Shown: positions 1 through 9,557, counted from the stretch's first letter. The stretch: 64,000 nt of DNA from CAVVIH01 sp963748295 (GCA_963748295.1 CAVVIH010000005.1:434001-498000); one strand, 5' to 3'. Notes: generated by a model from the letters alone, not told the origin. Numbers and translations are program-made.

Positions 1-1
1 G

Positions 2-883
2 GTGCTGACTGGCGAAGGCAGCGATGAGCTGCTGGCGGGCTACGGCAAGTATCCGCGCGGCATCATCAACTGGCGCGCGGCGGCCGCGTATGGCGTCGTC
101 CCCGCGCCGCTCAGGAAGTGGATCGCCGCCCATGTCGTCACGGCGCTGCCGCGCATCGCCGGCCGCTACGCGCGGCGGTCGTTCCTCGCCGTGCCGCGAA
201 CGCCCGAAGCGATGTTCTTCGACACATTCGCCGCGGTCGGGCTCGAGCGCCAGCATGCGCTGCTCGCCGAACGGTTCGCCAGCCTGGCCACCGCAGAGCG
301 TGCCTACGGCCCCTCGCGCGCGTATTTCGACGCGCCCAACGGCGGCAGCACGCTGCTCGACCGGCTGCTCTATACCGACATCAAGACCTATCTGGTCGAG
401 CTGCTCATGAAGCAGGACCAGATGAGCATGGCCGCCTCGATCGAGAGCCGCGTCCCGTTTCTCGATCATCGCCTCGTCGAGTTCGTCGCCGGCCTGCGTC
501 CCGGGCTCAAGCTGCGCGGCCTCACGACGAAGTGGCTCCTCAGACAGGCCGTTCGAGGCATTCTCCCGCGCGAGATTCTCACGCGCCGGAAGATGGGATT
601 CCCGGTGCCCTTCAGCCTCTGGATGCGCGGACCTCACGCGGCGCTCGCGCGCGACGTGCTGCTCGATCGCCGGAGCCGCGAGCGCGGCATCATCGATCCC
701 GCCGCCATCGAGCGCCTCCTGCAAGCTCATGTCGCAGGTGAAACGGAAGGCGGCGACGCCATCTGGAGTCTCCTCAACCTGGAGCTCTGGTATCGCACGT
801 TCATCGACGGCGAGGGCATTCAATCACTGCCGGCCGCGCCCGCCTGTCACTCCGCGATCGACGGCCTGAAAGCCAGCGCGTAG
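2..883 (+). CDS. asnB: Asparagine synthase (glutamine-hydrolysing), C-terminal part
   Basis: This is the C-terminal synthetase domain of an AsnB-type amidotransferase, cut by the window edge; the N-terminal glutaminase half and the first ATP loop lie outside. The 293 residues seen begin at the conserved GEGSDE motif of the AMP/aspartate-binding domain and include QDQMSMAASIESRVPFLDH, the family's RMSM...RVPFLDH signature. The enzyme transfers glutamine ammonia to an aspartyl-AMP-type intermediate. Copies of this type often sit in exopolysaccharide clusters, but that context cannot be tested here. The coding frame is intact to the TAG stop. Confidence 0.93.
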   Translation: MLTGEGSDELLAGYGKYPRGIINWRAAAAYGVVPAPLRKWIAAHVVTALPRIAGRYARRSFLAVPRTPEAMFFDTFAAVGLERQHALLAERFASLATAERAYGPSRAYFDAPNGGSTLLDRLLYTDIKTYLVELLMKQDQMSMAASIESRVPFLDHRLVEFVAGLRPGLKLRGLTTKWLLRQAVRGILPREILTRRKMGFPVPFSLWMRGPHAALARDVLLDRRSRERGIIDPAAIERLLQAHVAGETEGGDAIWSLLNLELWYRTFIDGEGIQSLPAAPACHSAIDGLKASA

Positions 884-934
884 CGCCACGTGGATCGTCA
901 TGTGCAAGCCGCCCCGGAAGGAGGCACTTCCAAC

Positions 935-1144
935 ATGGCGAAGTATGGCAAGTCCGCCGGCAAAACGGTCGAGTCCGCAATGCGGCGCCGCAAGAAAGGC
1001 ACCCTCAAGAGCGGATCGGGGCGAAAAGTCAGGAGCCGCAAGCAGGCCATCGCGATCGGCCTGAGCGAAGCGAGGAAGAAGGGCGCCAAGGTCCCGCGCA
1101 AGCGCTCGCGGAAGACCTCCGCCAAAGGCCGCAAGAAGCGCTAG
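935..1144 (+). CDS. Small basic DUF6496-like protein
   Basis: A 69-residue, extremely Lys/Arg-rich protein starting MAKYGKSAGKTVESAMRRRKKG, with a middle segment RSRKQAIAIGLSEARKKGAKVPRK. This pattern matches the small DUF6496 family of unknown function, which resembles histone H1-like tails, so nucleic-acid binding is a reasonable inference. I chose ATG 935 over the longer frame because GGAAGGAGG (916-924) lies about 10 bases upstream. Its TAG overlaps the stop of the convergent esterase gene by a few bases. Confidence 0.75.
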   Translation: MAKYGKSAGKTVESAMRRRKKGTLKSGSGRKVRSRKQAIAIGLSEARKKGAKVPRKRSRKTSAKGRKKR

Positions 1145-1804
1145 GGCCGGGACGCCGCCGGCATCACGCCGACGAACCGGGCAACCTCGGGCCAGATCGA
1201 CTCGAGGCTGGCGTGCAGCTGGTGGTCGTCATCCAGCATGTGCAGCTCGACGATGCCGGGCCGCGCCCTCGCCCAGCGCTCGACCGTCTCCGGATCGACC
1301 GCGTCGTCGCGCCTGCCCTGGAATATCTGCACCGGAATATCCAGCCGGGCGTTCATCGCGTCGTAGCGGGTCGCGTCGGCAAACAGCTCGTAGTGGACCG
1401 GGATGACCCGGCCGAACCCGTGATGGAAGACGTCCAGGCCGGTTCGATCGACGCCAGTCCTCGAGACCGCGATCTCCGAGCGAGCGCATGCGGTTGCCGC
1501 CGAAATCGAGCGCGGGCGCCAGCAGCACGATGCGGTCGACCCGATCGGGACATCGCATCGCGGTGTTGACCGCCACGAACCCGCCAAGGCTGGACCCGAT
1601 CAAGACCACGCGATCGTCGGGACGCTCGGCGATGCGATCGCAGACCTGACCGATCATGCGCGTGACCGTCAGCGTGCTGAAATCCGGCTCGTTGAAGTCG
1701 GGTATCTGGAGCTCGATGCCGTGGCTGGCGAAGCGCGACGCGAAGAATGCGGCCTTCGACGATTTCGCGGACGAAGCGAAACCGTGCAGATAGAGAACGC
1801 GCAT
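1141..1804 (-). CDS. YqiA-like alpha/beta-hydrolase (frameshifted)
   Basis: A small serine esterase of the YqiA/UPF0227 type. The N-terminal half, MRVLYLHGFASSAKSSKA, has the LHGF oxyanion-region motif, and VVLIGSSLGGFVA carries the GxSxG nucleophile elbow. Near 1465 the conserved sequence moves to another frame, where YDAMNARLDIPVQIFQGRRDDAVDPE (acid region) and DDDHQL (catalytic His) follow. One single-base indel therefore separates the two halves, and a sequence error is likely. Start ATG 1804-1802 overlaps the TGA of the upstream SET-domain gene by one base (TGATG), implying translational coupling. Confidence 0.75.
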
Positions 1805-2196
1805 CAAAGCATGACCTTGCATCCCCGCGAGCACCGGCACCGCACGGAGCCGACGCCGTCGGTCGAATAGTCGTAGGTCAGCTCTTCACCTTTGCGGATG
1901 TTCCGCGCCGCGCGAATCCAGATCGTATCGCCGATCACCTGGGTATAACAGTTGGGCGTGCACGAGTGATTGACGTAGCGGGCGACGTTGCCGCCCACTG
2001 CGGCGTCGCGCACGTAAAGGTGATTCAGCTTGAAGCACCAGATGTGTCCCTTCTTCAGGTACCTCACCTCGCGTTTCAGGCTCTCGCGGTTGGTGATCTT
2101 CTCGCCCGCGTAGTGGATGATGCGCTTGTTCTTGGAAATGGGCTGGGTGGCGAACACGCCCCAGCCCTGTATTCTGGATCGCCGTTTTTCGATCAT
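1804..2196 (-). CDS. SET-domain protein-lysine methyltransferase
   Basis: A compact 130-residue SET protein. It has the N-terminal GWGVFATQPI strand, the NHSCTPNCY pseudoknot motif that binds S-adenosylmethionine, GEELTYDY, and a cysteine cluster near the C-terminus (CRCSRGC) resembling the post-SET zinc site. The family transfers methyl groups to lysines; bacterial substrates are largely unknown, and the basic protein encoded at 935-1144 is only a speculative candidate. I chose ATG 2196 (MIEKRRSRIQGWG) because the longer upstream reading runs through the end of the DUF882 gene and looks non-coding. Confidence 0.85.
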   Translation of the reverse strand: MIEKRRSRIQGWGVFATQPISKNKRIIHYAGEKITNRESLKREVRYLKKGHIWCFKLNHLYVRDAAVGGNVARYVNHSCTPNCYTQVIGDTIWIRAARNIRKGEELTYDYSTDGVGSVRCRCSRGCKVML

Positions 2197-2242
2197 CGGT
2201 TCAGGAGGATGCCCTCGATTGGTTCCTGAACCAGATTGTAAA

Positions 2243-2801
2243 TCACCAGTAGCGGACGCGTCCGGTATCGACGTGCACGAAATTAGACGAAGGGTAGTAG
2301 CCAACGCCGCCCAGCTTCAACGACCGCGCGGCTTCGCGCAAGTGATTCGAGCTTGACGCCCGGCACACGGATGTCGATGGCCTTGCCGACCATGTGCAGG
2401 CTGCTCGACGCGACGCCGGTCTGCTCGCCGCCTCGTTGGCGAAGCATGGCGTTCGTGTGCGGCGAACGGTAGCCCGAGATGATGTGATACGGCTGATCGG
2501 TCTCGAGCGTCCCCGACAGCTCGTGGAGCAGATCCAGGAGCTTCGGATCGATCGGCTTGATCTCGTTCGCGCGAAAGTCGCGGAGGATGTGGTTCACCTC
2601 CTGGAGCGCGTCCGGCTCGTACTCGCCGTTGCAGCAGTACGCCGTGTGCAGCCGTTCGCCCGTATGGGTGTTGAAGAACGACAGCACGCGCTCGATCTTC
2701 TTTGCCTCACGTGCGCTGGCGACGGCTCCCTGCGCGCGCGCCGGCACCAGCGCCGCCGCGGCAGCGGCAGCCCCGTAACCAAGGAATCGGCGACGGTTCA
2801 T
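2243..2801 (-). CDS. DUF882/YcbK-like M15-type peptidase, Tat-exported (frameshifted)
   Basis: The protein starts MNRRRFLGYGAAAAA, a twin-arginine (RRRF) signal with a hydrophobic core and AQG cleavage region, after a GGGGGAG ribosome site. The mature part carries ERLHTAYCCNGEY, IISGYRSPHTNAMLR and SSLHMVGKAIDIRV, the conserved zinc-site region (SxHxxGxAxD) of DUF882/peptidase M15. Around 2347-2350 one extra base breaks the frame. Removing it restores LREAARSLKLGGVGYYPSSN and FVHVDTGRVRYW, ending at TGA 2243-2245, the normal family C-terminus. It probably trims or binds peptidoglycan in the periplasm. Confidence 0.85.
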
Positions 2802-2993
2802 CTCGACAGTGCTCCCCCTCGGAACCTGGTCGTTCCGCGCAAAAAACAATATTCAGGCTAGATGACTATTGGACCATGTCCGACGCCGGAATTCAAGCTG
2901 ATCATGGCGCTAAGCTGTTCAGTAGCAACAGCTTGCACGAGCTTGCCAGATCAGCTCGAGCTCTGCCGGCAGACTGCCGGCCCCGGGCGTCGC

Positions 2994-3020
2994 AACCCTC
3001 GGCCGTTCTACGCCGTCTAA
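2994..3020 (+). promoter_or_regulatory. ECF-type promoter AACC-N16-CGTCTAA
   Basis: The -35-like AACC (2994-2997) and -10-like CGTCTAA (3014-3020) are separated by exactly 16 bases, 24 bases before the ATG of the DUF4097 gene. The same motif with the same spacing occurs before two other envelope-protein genes in this window (41357 and 42067). CGTC-type -10 elements are typical of extracytoplasmic-function sigma factors. Confidence 0.65.
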
Positions 3021-3043
3021 GCGCTGAACTGGAGGACTCCGTC

Positions 3044-3853
3044 ATGCGAGCTTTTCTTCGTCCGCGCCATGCGATGGTGGGAGCCGCGATTGCGGCGGCG
3101 ATCCTGACCGCCAGCGAACCGCGCGTCGCCGCGCAACGCAGCGCGTCCGATTTTGAATGGCGTGGGACCGTCCTGCAAGGCGGCGCGGTCGAGATCAAGG
3201 GCGTCAACGGCGACGTCAACGCGCAGGCCGGCACGGGCAACGAGGTGGAAGTCACCGCGGTCAAGAAGGCACGACGCAGCGATCCGGAAAGCGTTCGGGT
3301 CGAGGTCGTGCAGCACGGCGACGGCGTCACGATTTGCGCGGTCTACCCCGATGCCGACGGCCGCCCCAATGAGTGCCGTCCCGGCGAGGGCGGACGGATG
3401 AACGTGCGAGACAACGACGTCACCGTGACGTTCACCGTCAGGGTGCCGGCCGGCGTCCGGTTCATCGGCAAGACGGTCAACGGCGACGTCACCGCACGGG
3501 CGCTGAGCGGACCGGTGTCGCTCAAGACCGTGAACGGTTCCGCGGAGTTCTCGACCTCCTCATACGGCGACGCGGAGACGGTCAACGGTTCGATCCGCGG
3601 ATCGATGGAGCGCGCGGACTGGACCGGGCAGTTGGAATTCACCACCGTCAACGGCAGCGTGACGCTCGATCTGCCGTCGGACGTCCATTCCGACCTGCGC
3701 GCGACGACAGTCAACGGCGACATCACGACCGATTTCCCGCTGACGGTGACCGGCCGGATCAACCGGCGGAGCGTGAACGGAACGATCGGAAACGGCGGGC
3801 GATCGATGAACATCGAGACGGTCAATGGCAGCGTGAAACTCCATCGCCGATGA
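3044..3853 (+). CDS. Secreted DUF4097-family putative adhesin with VNG repeats
   Basis: A 269-residue protein with an N-terminal signal sequence (MRAFLRPRHAMVGAAIAAAIL, cut near VAAQ) followed by eight repeats of the form TVNGD/S, including KGVNGDV, KTVNGDV, ETVNGSI, TTVNGSV, RSVNGTI and ETVNGSV. This spacing is typical of DUF4097 beta-helical proteins, described as putative adhesins. ATG 3044 is preceded by GGAGGA at 3031-3036; the longer open frame upstream is discarded because it contains the promoter. Expression from an ECF promoter suggests envelope stress or surface remodelling. The function is not established. Confidence 0.82.
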   Translation: MRAFLRPRHAMVGAAIAAAILTASEPRVAAQRSASDFEWRGTVLQGGAVEIKGVNGDVNAQAGTGNEVEVTAVKKARRSDPESVRVEVVQHGDGVTICAVYPDADGRPNECRPGEGGRMNVRDNDVTVTFTVRVPAGVRFIGKTVNGDVTARALSGPVSLKTVNGSAEFSTSSYGDAETVNGSIRGSMERADWTGQLEFTTVNGSVTLDLPSDVHSDLRATTVNGDITTDFPLTVTGRINRRSVNGTIGNGGRSMNIETVNGSVKLHRR

Positions 3854-3865
3854 TATAGTCGATGA

Positions 3866-4843
3866 ATGGAAGGGATTATCACCGCATGGGGGCGGATCCT
3901 CGGCGGTTACCGGCCCTCGCTGTCAGTAGAGATCACCCGCGAATGCCCGCTCCGCTGCCCCGGTTGTTACGCCTACGGCGATGATCACCTCGGTGGCGGC
4001 GTCACGCTCCGTCAGGTAAGCGATTACAAGGGCGAAGAACTCGTCGAGCGGTTCTTCGCTCTCGTCGACGCGCACAAGCCCATACACATCTCGATCGTCG
4101 GCGGCGAGCCGCTCGTGCGGTATCGGGAGCTGAACGTCATCCTGCCGCGCCTTGCCGAACGCGGCGTCCACACGCAGGTGGTGACGAGCGCGGTGCGCCC
4201 GATTCCAGCCGAATGGGCCTCGCTGCGGCGCCTGCAGATGGTCGTCTCGATCGACGGGCTCCAGCCCGAACACGACGAACGGCGCAAGCCGGCGACCTAC
4301 GATCGAATCCTGAAGCACATCAAGGGCCACGCCGTCACGGTGCATTGCACCGTGACCCGGCAGCAGGTGCGACGGGACGGCTATCTCGAGGAATTCATCC
4401 GGTTCTGGTCGGACAATCCGGACACGCGGCAGATCTGGGTCAGCCTCTACACGCCGCAAATCGGCGAAGTGTCGGACGAGCGGCTGCTCCCCGAGGACCG
4501 CGAGCGGGTCGTCGCGGCGCTGATGACGCTGCGCGGCGCATACCCGAAGCTGCGCATGCCGGAAGGCCTCATCAAGGTCTACGCGAAGCCGCCGAAGAAT
4601 CCCGACCAGTGCACGTTCGCGCAGACGACGACGTGCATCTCGGCGGATTTCGAGAAGCACATCTCTCCGTGCCAGTTTGGCGGGACGCCCGACTGCGAGA
4701 GCTGCGGCTGCATCGCGTCCGCCGGTCTCGACGCGGTCGCGCGTCATCGGCTCCCCGGCGGCCTGCGGGTCGGCGCGATCTTCGAACAGTCGCTGAGGAT
4801 CGGACGCGGCGTGCGGCGGCTGCGCACGGCGGTAACATCCTGA
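3866..4843 (+). CDS. Radical SAM protein with C-terminal cysteine cluster
   Basis: A 325-residue radical S-adenosylmethionine enzyme. ECPLRCPGCYA supplies the CxxxCxxC ligands of the catalytic [4Fe-4S] cluster at residues 27, 31 and 34. ISIVGGEPLVR is the GGE SAM-binding motif and VVSIDGLQPEHDERR is the conserved strand after it. C-terminal cysteines in DQCTFAQTTTC, HISPCQFGG and DCESCGC suggest an extra auxiliary cluster similar to SPASM/twitch domains. The substrate is unknown. It sits 12 bases after the DUF4097 gene and one base before yajQ, so the three are probably co-transcribed. Confidence 0.85.
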   Translation: MEGIITAWGRILGGYRPSLSVEITRECPLRCPGCYAYGDDHLGGGVTLRQVSDYKGEELVERFFALVDAHKPIHISIVGGEPLVRYRELNVILPRLAERGVHTQVVTSAVRPIPAEWASLRRLQMVVSIDGLQPEHDERRKPATYDRILKHIKGHAVTVHCTVTRQQVRRDGYLEEFIRFWSDNPDTRQIWVSLYTPQIGEVSDERLLPEDRERVVAALMTLRGAYPKLRMPEGLIKVYAKPPKNPDQCTFAQTTTCISADFEKHISPCQFGGTPDCESCGCIASAGLDAVARHRLPGGLRVGAIFEQSLRIGRGVRRLRTAVTS

Positions 4844-4844
4844 C

Positions 4845-5345
4845 ATGGCCGCCGCCTCGTTCGATGTGACGTCCGGCGTCGATCTGCAGGAGGTCGACAA
4901 CGCGGTCAATCAGGCGCGCAAGGAGATCGCGCAGCGCTACGACTTCAAGGGCTCGCGCGCCGCCATCGATTTCGATCGCACCGCCAACACCCTCACGCTC
5001 ACGGCGGACGACGACTTCAAGATGACAGCGCTGTGGGAAGTGCTGCAGGGACGCCTGGTCAGGCGCGGGGTGCCGACCAAGAACCTCACCCCGGGCGAAC
5101 TGGAGCGGGCCGCCAACGACACCGTGCGCCGGGTCGTCACGCTGCAGCAGGGCATTCCGACCGAAGCCGCCAAGGAAATCGTCAAGTTCCTGAAGGATCG
5201 CAAGCTCAAGAAAGTGCAGGCGGCGATCCAGTCCGATCAGGTTCGGATCTCGTCGCCTTCGAAGGACGACCTGCAGGAAGCCATCCGGCTGCTGCGGGAG
5301 CACGATTTCGGCGTCGCGCTTCAGTTCGGCAACTATCGAGGCTGA
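4845..5345 (+). CDS. yajQ: YajQ family cyclic-di-GMP-binding protein
   Basis: A full-length (166-residue) YajQ protein. It starts MAAASFDVTSGVDLQEVDNA with RYDFKGSRAAI, the conserved N-terminal nucleotide-binding face, and ends LQFGNYRG. Two ferredoxin-like lobes are expected. Family members bind c-di-GMP or RNA and act as cytoplasmic adaptors in gene regulation. The start lies one base after the TGA of the radical SAM gene. No irregularity is seen. Confidence 0.93.
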   Translation: MAAASFDVTSGVDLQEVDNAVNQARKEIAQRYDFKGSRAAIDFDRTANTLTLTADDDFKMTALWEVLQGRLVRRGVPTKNLTPGELERAANDTVRRVVTLQQGIPTEAAKEIVKFLKDRKLKKVQAAIQSDQVRISSPSKDDLQEAIRLLREHDFGVALQFGNYRG

Positions 5346-5354
5346 GTGGAGCGT

Positions 5355-5935
5355 ATGACCGCACGGCTGCTTTTCACCACGACCGGTCTCCTGCTCACGA
5401 CACTCGCTCCCGGCGTTCTCGACGGGCGGCAGAATCCTCCGGCGTCGAATCCGGATGGCAAGGTGATTACCGAGTTCAACCGCCGCGCGAACGAATACGC
5501 CGATCTGCACGAAAAGCTGGAAAAGACGCTGCCGCCGATTCCGGAGAAGTCCACTCCGGAACAGGTCTCGGAGCATCAGCGTGGGCTCGAACGCCTGCTC
5601 CTCCGCGCGCGGGCGGACGCCAAACAGGGCGACATATTCAGCGAGCCGATCCGGGCCTACTTCCGGCGTCAGATCGCGCGGGTGCTCGAAGGCCCGGACG
5701 GCCCGGCGGTCCTCGCCTCGATCCTCGACGAGGATCACGCGTGCGGTGCGGCCGCGGATCAACGCCCGGTATCCGCCGAACATCCCGGTGTCGAACATGC
5801 CGCCGCAGATCCTGCTCGTCCTGCCGCGGCTGCCCGAACAGCTCGAGTACCGCTTCATCGGCGAACGCCTCGTCCTGCTCGACGTGCACTCCATCACCAT
5901 CGTCGACTACCTCGACCGGGCGCCTGTCACGGTAG
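5355..5935 (+). CDS. Secreted hypothetical protein (frameshifted)
   Basis: Begins MTARLLFTTTGLLLTTLAPGVLDG, a signal peptide, then a charged helical segment (FNRRANEYADLHEKLEKTLP) and DIFSEPIRAYFRRQIARVLEG. Around 5745 the plausible coding frame changes and continues as YPPNIPVSNMPPQILLVLPRLPEQLEYRF and LVLLDVHSITIVDYLDR, where protein-like character is clear. The true stop is uncertain; TAG 5933-5935 fits if a second indel lies just before it. I recognise no characterised family. The next gene begins 17 bases later on the same strand. Confidence 0.6.
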
Positions 5936-5952
5936 GGTCGACGTCCGGCAGC

Positions 5953-6870
5953 ATGCGCACCCACAGGCCGACATCGCTTCCCGTCCTGGTCCTCGCGCTC
6001 GTCGCCGGCTGCGCGGCGGTGACCGTCCGCCCGCCGGGGCCGGCCACGGTGGTCGAGGCGCAATCGGCCGACGCGCCGGTCGCGCTGCCGAACCGCGAGG
6101 GCTCGCTCAAGTTCCTGGTGATCGGCGATTTCGGCAACGGCTCGCGCGAGCAGCTGCAGCTCGCCGAACTGATGGAGAAGCACCGGCAGAAGTTTCCCTT
6201 CGAAGTGGCGATTACCGTCGGCGACAACATCTACGGATCGAACAGCCCGCAGAGCTTCGAGCAGCGGTTCGAGGTCCCGTACAAGCCCCTGCTGGATGCC
6301 GGCGTCAAGTTCTACGCGTCCTCGGCAACCACGACGATCGCGAGCTGCAGCGGTTCTACAAGCCCGTTCAACATGGACGGCAAGTTCTATTACACGTTGA
6401 AGGCGCCGCAGCAGGATGTCCGGTTCTTCGCGCTCGAGAGCAGCTACCCGACGGTGCAGCAGATTGGATGGATCGAGCGCGAACTGCAGCAATCGAACGA
6501 GAAGTGGAAGATCGCCTACTTCCATCATCCGCTCTACTCGTCAGGCGAGCGGCACGGGTCGCGCAACGACTGCAGAAGATCCTCGAGCCGATTTTCGTCA
6601 AGAACAACGTCAGCGTCGTCTTCACGGGCCACGACCACATCTACGAGCGCACCAAGCCGCAGAATGGCATCGTGCATTTCGTCGTCGGCTCGAGCGGCCA
6701 GCTGCGGCGCGGCGACCTCGACCAGCGGTCGACGATCACCGCCAAGGGGTACGACGCGCGATCGCGCGTTTCTGCTGGCGGAGATCAGCGGCGACGAGCT
6801 GTCCTTCAACGCGATTGCGCGCACCGGCGAGGTGGTGGATTCCGGCGTCATCGTGCGGCGGCAGTCCAGA
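5953..6870 (+). CDS. Lipoprotein metallophosphoesterase, purple-acid-phosphatase-like (several frameshifts)
   Basis: The N-terminus has a lipobox (LALVAGCAA), so the protein should be anchored in the outer or inner membrane facing the periplasm. Dimetal-site motifs appear in order: VIGDFGNGS, ITVGDNIYG, VLGNHDDREL (in another frame, 6317-6360), AYFHHPLYSSG and VFTGHDHIYERT (another frame again). Conserved blocks alternate between two frames at least four times, meaning single-base errors near 6318, 6362, 6552 and 6765. The 3' end is not resolved, because the tail runs against the convergent phospholipase D-like gene. It likely hydrolyses phosphate esters outside the cytoplasm. Confidence 0.7.
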
Positions 6871-7781
6871 GGCTCCGCCGCCCGCTCCTTCTCCTTTTCC
6901 TTGGGCGCCTGCTTCGCTTTCGCTTCCTTGGGCGCCTGCTTCGGTTTCGCGTGCTCCCAGTCCGTCTCGAACACCGCCTGCATCTTCTTCGCGATCCGCG
7001 AATCGTTGATGATCACGCCGACTTCGCGCCGGCCGTCCAGCTCCAGCTTGCGCAGGCTCTGGCTGCCGATGAACGCGCTCTTCGCCGTCGCGAACGATGG
7101 CGCGGACGTGCAGCCGCAGGCCCAGCAGCTTCCGCGTCTCGACGCCGGCGATCGGCTTCTCGAGCTTGCCGAGGATCCGGATCTCGACGCCGCGGCGCGC
7201 GCGATCCTGCAGCACGCGCTGGATCAGGTTGTCGCTGACCTTCGCGTCGTAGATGAGCAGCTGCTTCTTGGCGCCGCGGATGAACGCGGTCAGCAGCTCG
7301 CGCGACGTTTCCGGGCTGACGACCAGACGATTGTGTGAAGGCGAGTAGCGGCTGCCGGCGCGCATCCGCCTCGAACAGCGAGCCGGCCTCCTTGACGAGC
7401 CGCTGGTCGCGGGTCGACAGGCCGAAGCTCCGGCTCTTCTCGATGTCCAGCTTCGTGTAGTTGAAGCCGAAGACGTGGAGCGTGCCGTCGACGATCATCA
7501 TCTTGCCGTGGTAGCGCGGCAGGTCGTCGGCGGTCCGCGCCACCGTCGCGCCCGCGTTCGAGCAGCCGCAGCTCGAGCTTGCGGAGGTTCTTCTCGCCGC
7601 CACGGTTGGTGTGCGCGATCAGCGCGCGGACGTTCACGCCGCGTGCGACCGCGGCCTCGAGCGCCTTCTCGAGCTCGGGCCGGTCGAAGCGGAAAATGAC
7701 GATATCGATCGTTTTCGTGGCGCTCTTGACCGCTTTCACCAGCGGCTTCAGCCCGTCGTCAGGTTGGATAATCAGCTTCAC
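6848..7781 (-). CDS. Phospholipase D-like protein with two HKD-type motifs (frameshifted)
   Basis: The reconstructed protein starts with GTG at 7781 (VKLIIQPDDGLKPLVKAVKSA), 14 bases after the TAA of the DUF4956 gene. It shows IDIVIFRFDRPELEKAL, then the first PLD motif YHGKMMIVDG near 7500, KSRSFGLSTRD, a second half with KQLLIYDAKVSDN, LHVRAIVRD (Lys of the HKD motif replaced by Arg), and IARKMQ-type helices ending in a Lys/Ala/Glu/Pro-rich tail (KPKQAPKEAKAKQAPKE). Breaks fall near 7565, 7350 and 7090. The stop is uncertain; a TGA at 6848-6850 is one frame away. Such proteins transfer or hydrolyse phosphodiesters, often in cardiolipin metabolism. Confidence 0.65.
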
Positions 7782-7795
7782 GTGGAGTTCCCAGG

Positions 7796-8586
7796 TTACT
7801 TCTTCTTTTCCTTCACTTCCGCCCACTCCACCGACAGGTGCCCTTCGGGGTCGAGACGGAGGAGGGGATTGGAGACGCGATCCGTCTGCAATTCGAGGGG
7901 CACCTGCACGTCATAGCAGACCTCCTCGTCCGACGAGGTGCGCAGCTCGAATTCGAGGCGGTAGCGGCGCAGGATCTGTTCGATCTTCGCCCGGAGCGTC
8001 GTCGGCCTCCTGGTCCTTGCCCGCCTTCACCTTCAGGTTGAAGTGCTTCTCGCGTCTTCGGCTCGAACGACTCGATTACCCACAGCGCGATCCCCATGAA
8101 GATCGTCGCGAACACCGCGAGCGCATACAGGCCGACGCCGCATGCAAGACCCACGGCCAGCGCGCACAGCATCACGACAGCGTCCTTGGGGTCTTCGATC
8201 TTCGAGCGGTAACGGATCAGGTTGGCGGCGCCGACGATGCCGAACGCCCGCGCCAGGCTGGCGCCGACCACGAGCATGATCACCGCGCCGACGACCGCGA
8301 GCATGATCTGGGTCTGGACGACGGCGGGCGTTCGCGGCGGCGTGCCCCGGCGCTTCGGCCGGAGCGCAAGCGCCGCCCCGAGCAGCGCCGCCAGCGGCAG
8401 GCTGATCATCGCGTCATCGATCTCGTGAAGCGGGTGCGGCCCGTGCGACGACTCCTCGGAGCGAGCCGGCTGCTCCTGGACCTGCGGCAGTTGCTGGGCG
8501 GCGGCCAGCGCCACGAAGGGCGAGGTACAGGCGAGCACGACCGCCAGGAGAATGGCCTTCGCAGATGGGGTGAACATGGCGGTCAT
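7796..8586 (-). CDS. DUF4956 membrane protein (frameshifted)
   Basis: The protein has a signal-like start (MTAMFTPSAKAILLAVVLACTS), a membrane block beginning ISLPLAALLGAALALRPKRRG, the hallmark FGIVGAANLIRYRSKIEDPKD, and further helices (CALAVGLACGVGLYALAVFA). Two indels at about 8055 and 7995 break the C-terminus. Reading across them gives HFNLKVKAGKDQEAD, then KIEQILRRYRLEFELRTSSDE and HLSVEWAEVKEKKK ending at TAA 7796-7798. The start ATG overlaps the upstream stop as ATGA. The family is often linked to VTC-like polyphosphate or CotH genes; here its role is unassigned. Confidence 0.78.
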
Positions 8587-9557
8587 CCCTTCAGTGCGAG
8601 CCCTTCGGCAATTTTCTGTTTCATCTTGCGAATGAAGCGGTCGGAGGTCGCTTTGGAGTATCCGCCCGCGCGGAAGGCGTCGAACCACTGTTCGTCCGTC
8701 AGCTTCTGCAGCCTGCCGCAGATCCAGCGCACGTCCGCGGGCGTGATGTCGTCGAAGAGCGCGTCGTGGCGGCCGCGCCAGTTCAGCTTGACCCGTCCGT
8801 TCGCCACGCCCTCGATGAACGGCGTCTCTTCGAAGACCTCGACGTCGCCGCGCGCGGCGCTGATGACGCCGGTGCGTCCGAACGTGTGGCCCAGGTCGCG
8901 GACGACGTACCACTTCGTCGCGCCTTCGAATCCTTCCTTCAACTGGTAGAGCGCGTTGTTCTCGTCCTTCAGATCCGAGTTGCCGAGCATCGCCTGGAGG
9001 ACGAGAAGCCCTTTGTGCTGGACGGTGCCGACGAATGGATTCTGATAGTGCGACCACGTATCGACCGCGTCGAGGCCGTGCAGATTCGGCTTGCTCTCGC
9101 GGAAGCGCGCGGGATCCTGCGGGTTGGGCCGGGTCGCCTTCTCCGCGCTCCACTCGGCCACGTAGTAATTCGGCGGCTGATGGTAGCCGATGCCCCAGTG
9201 GATTCGCGATGCGACGATCTCGGTCGGCGCTTCAGGCGGGAACTTGGCGCTCCACTCACGGCCGTCCGGGCCTTTCACGTCGTAGCCGCGGCTGAAACCC
9301 GTACGCTTCACCTCGATCACGGTGTAGGTCGCGGCCGGATCCGGAGCGAGGCGTTTTCCGCCGATGCCCCAGAAGAGATCGCGAGGCGAGGTCGGTTCGA
9401 CCCACAGCTCCGCCAGCTGTGCTGCGGTCGGCTTTCCAGGCAGTGTGGATTTGACCGGAGGGTGGCATGCGGTACCCACCGCGCTCGAGCACGTCAGCAT
9501 CGCGGCGGCGAAGAACAGCCGAGCGCTGGAGACCGTAAGTTCGCACCTCACTTGCAC
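8583..9557 (-). CDS. Hypothetical lipoprotein-like protein, intact
   Basis: A 324-residue protein of no family I recognise. GTG 9557 is chosen because GGAGAG lies five bases upstream. The N-terminus is a signal segment (SSARLFFAAAMLTCSSAVGTAC) ending in a possible lipobox cysteine. The body has well-conserved-looking stretches: TSPRDLFWGIGGKRLAPD, SAKFPPEAPTEIVASRIHWG, HQPPNYYVAEWS, VLQAMLGNSDLKDENNALY and YVVRDLGHTFGRTG. The ADVRWICGRLQKLTDEQWFDAF segment is helical. It overlaps the DUF4956 gene by four bases (ATGA), so the two are translationally coupled, and the PLD-like gene follows 14 bases after that. Confidence 0.7.
   Translation of the reverse strand: MQVRCELTVSSARLFFAAAMLTCSSAVGTACHPPVKSTLPGKPTAAQLAELWVEPTSPRDLFWGIGGKRLAPDPAATYTVIEVKRTGFSRGYDVKGPDGREWSAKFPPEAPTEIVASRIHWGIGYHQPPNYYVAEWSAEKATRPNPQDPARFRESKPNLHGLDAVDTWSHYQNPFVGTVQHKGLLVLQAMLGNSDLKDENNALYQLKEGFEGATKWYVVRDLGHTFGRTGVISAARGDVEVFEETPFIEGVANGRVKLNWRGRHDALFDDITPADVRWICGRLQKLTDEQWFDAFRAGGYSKATSDRFIRKMKQKIAEGLALKG

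Noticed and set aside
7782..7826. Longer N-terminus of the phospholipase D-like protein (MGGSEGKEEVTW)
   Set aside because: These codons are the out-of-frame end of the DUF4956 gene, whose true C-terminus and TAA stop were recovered there.
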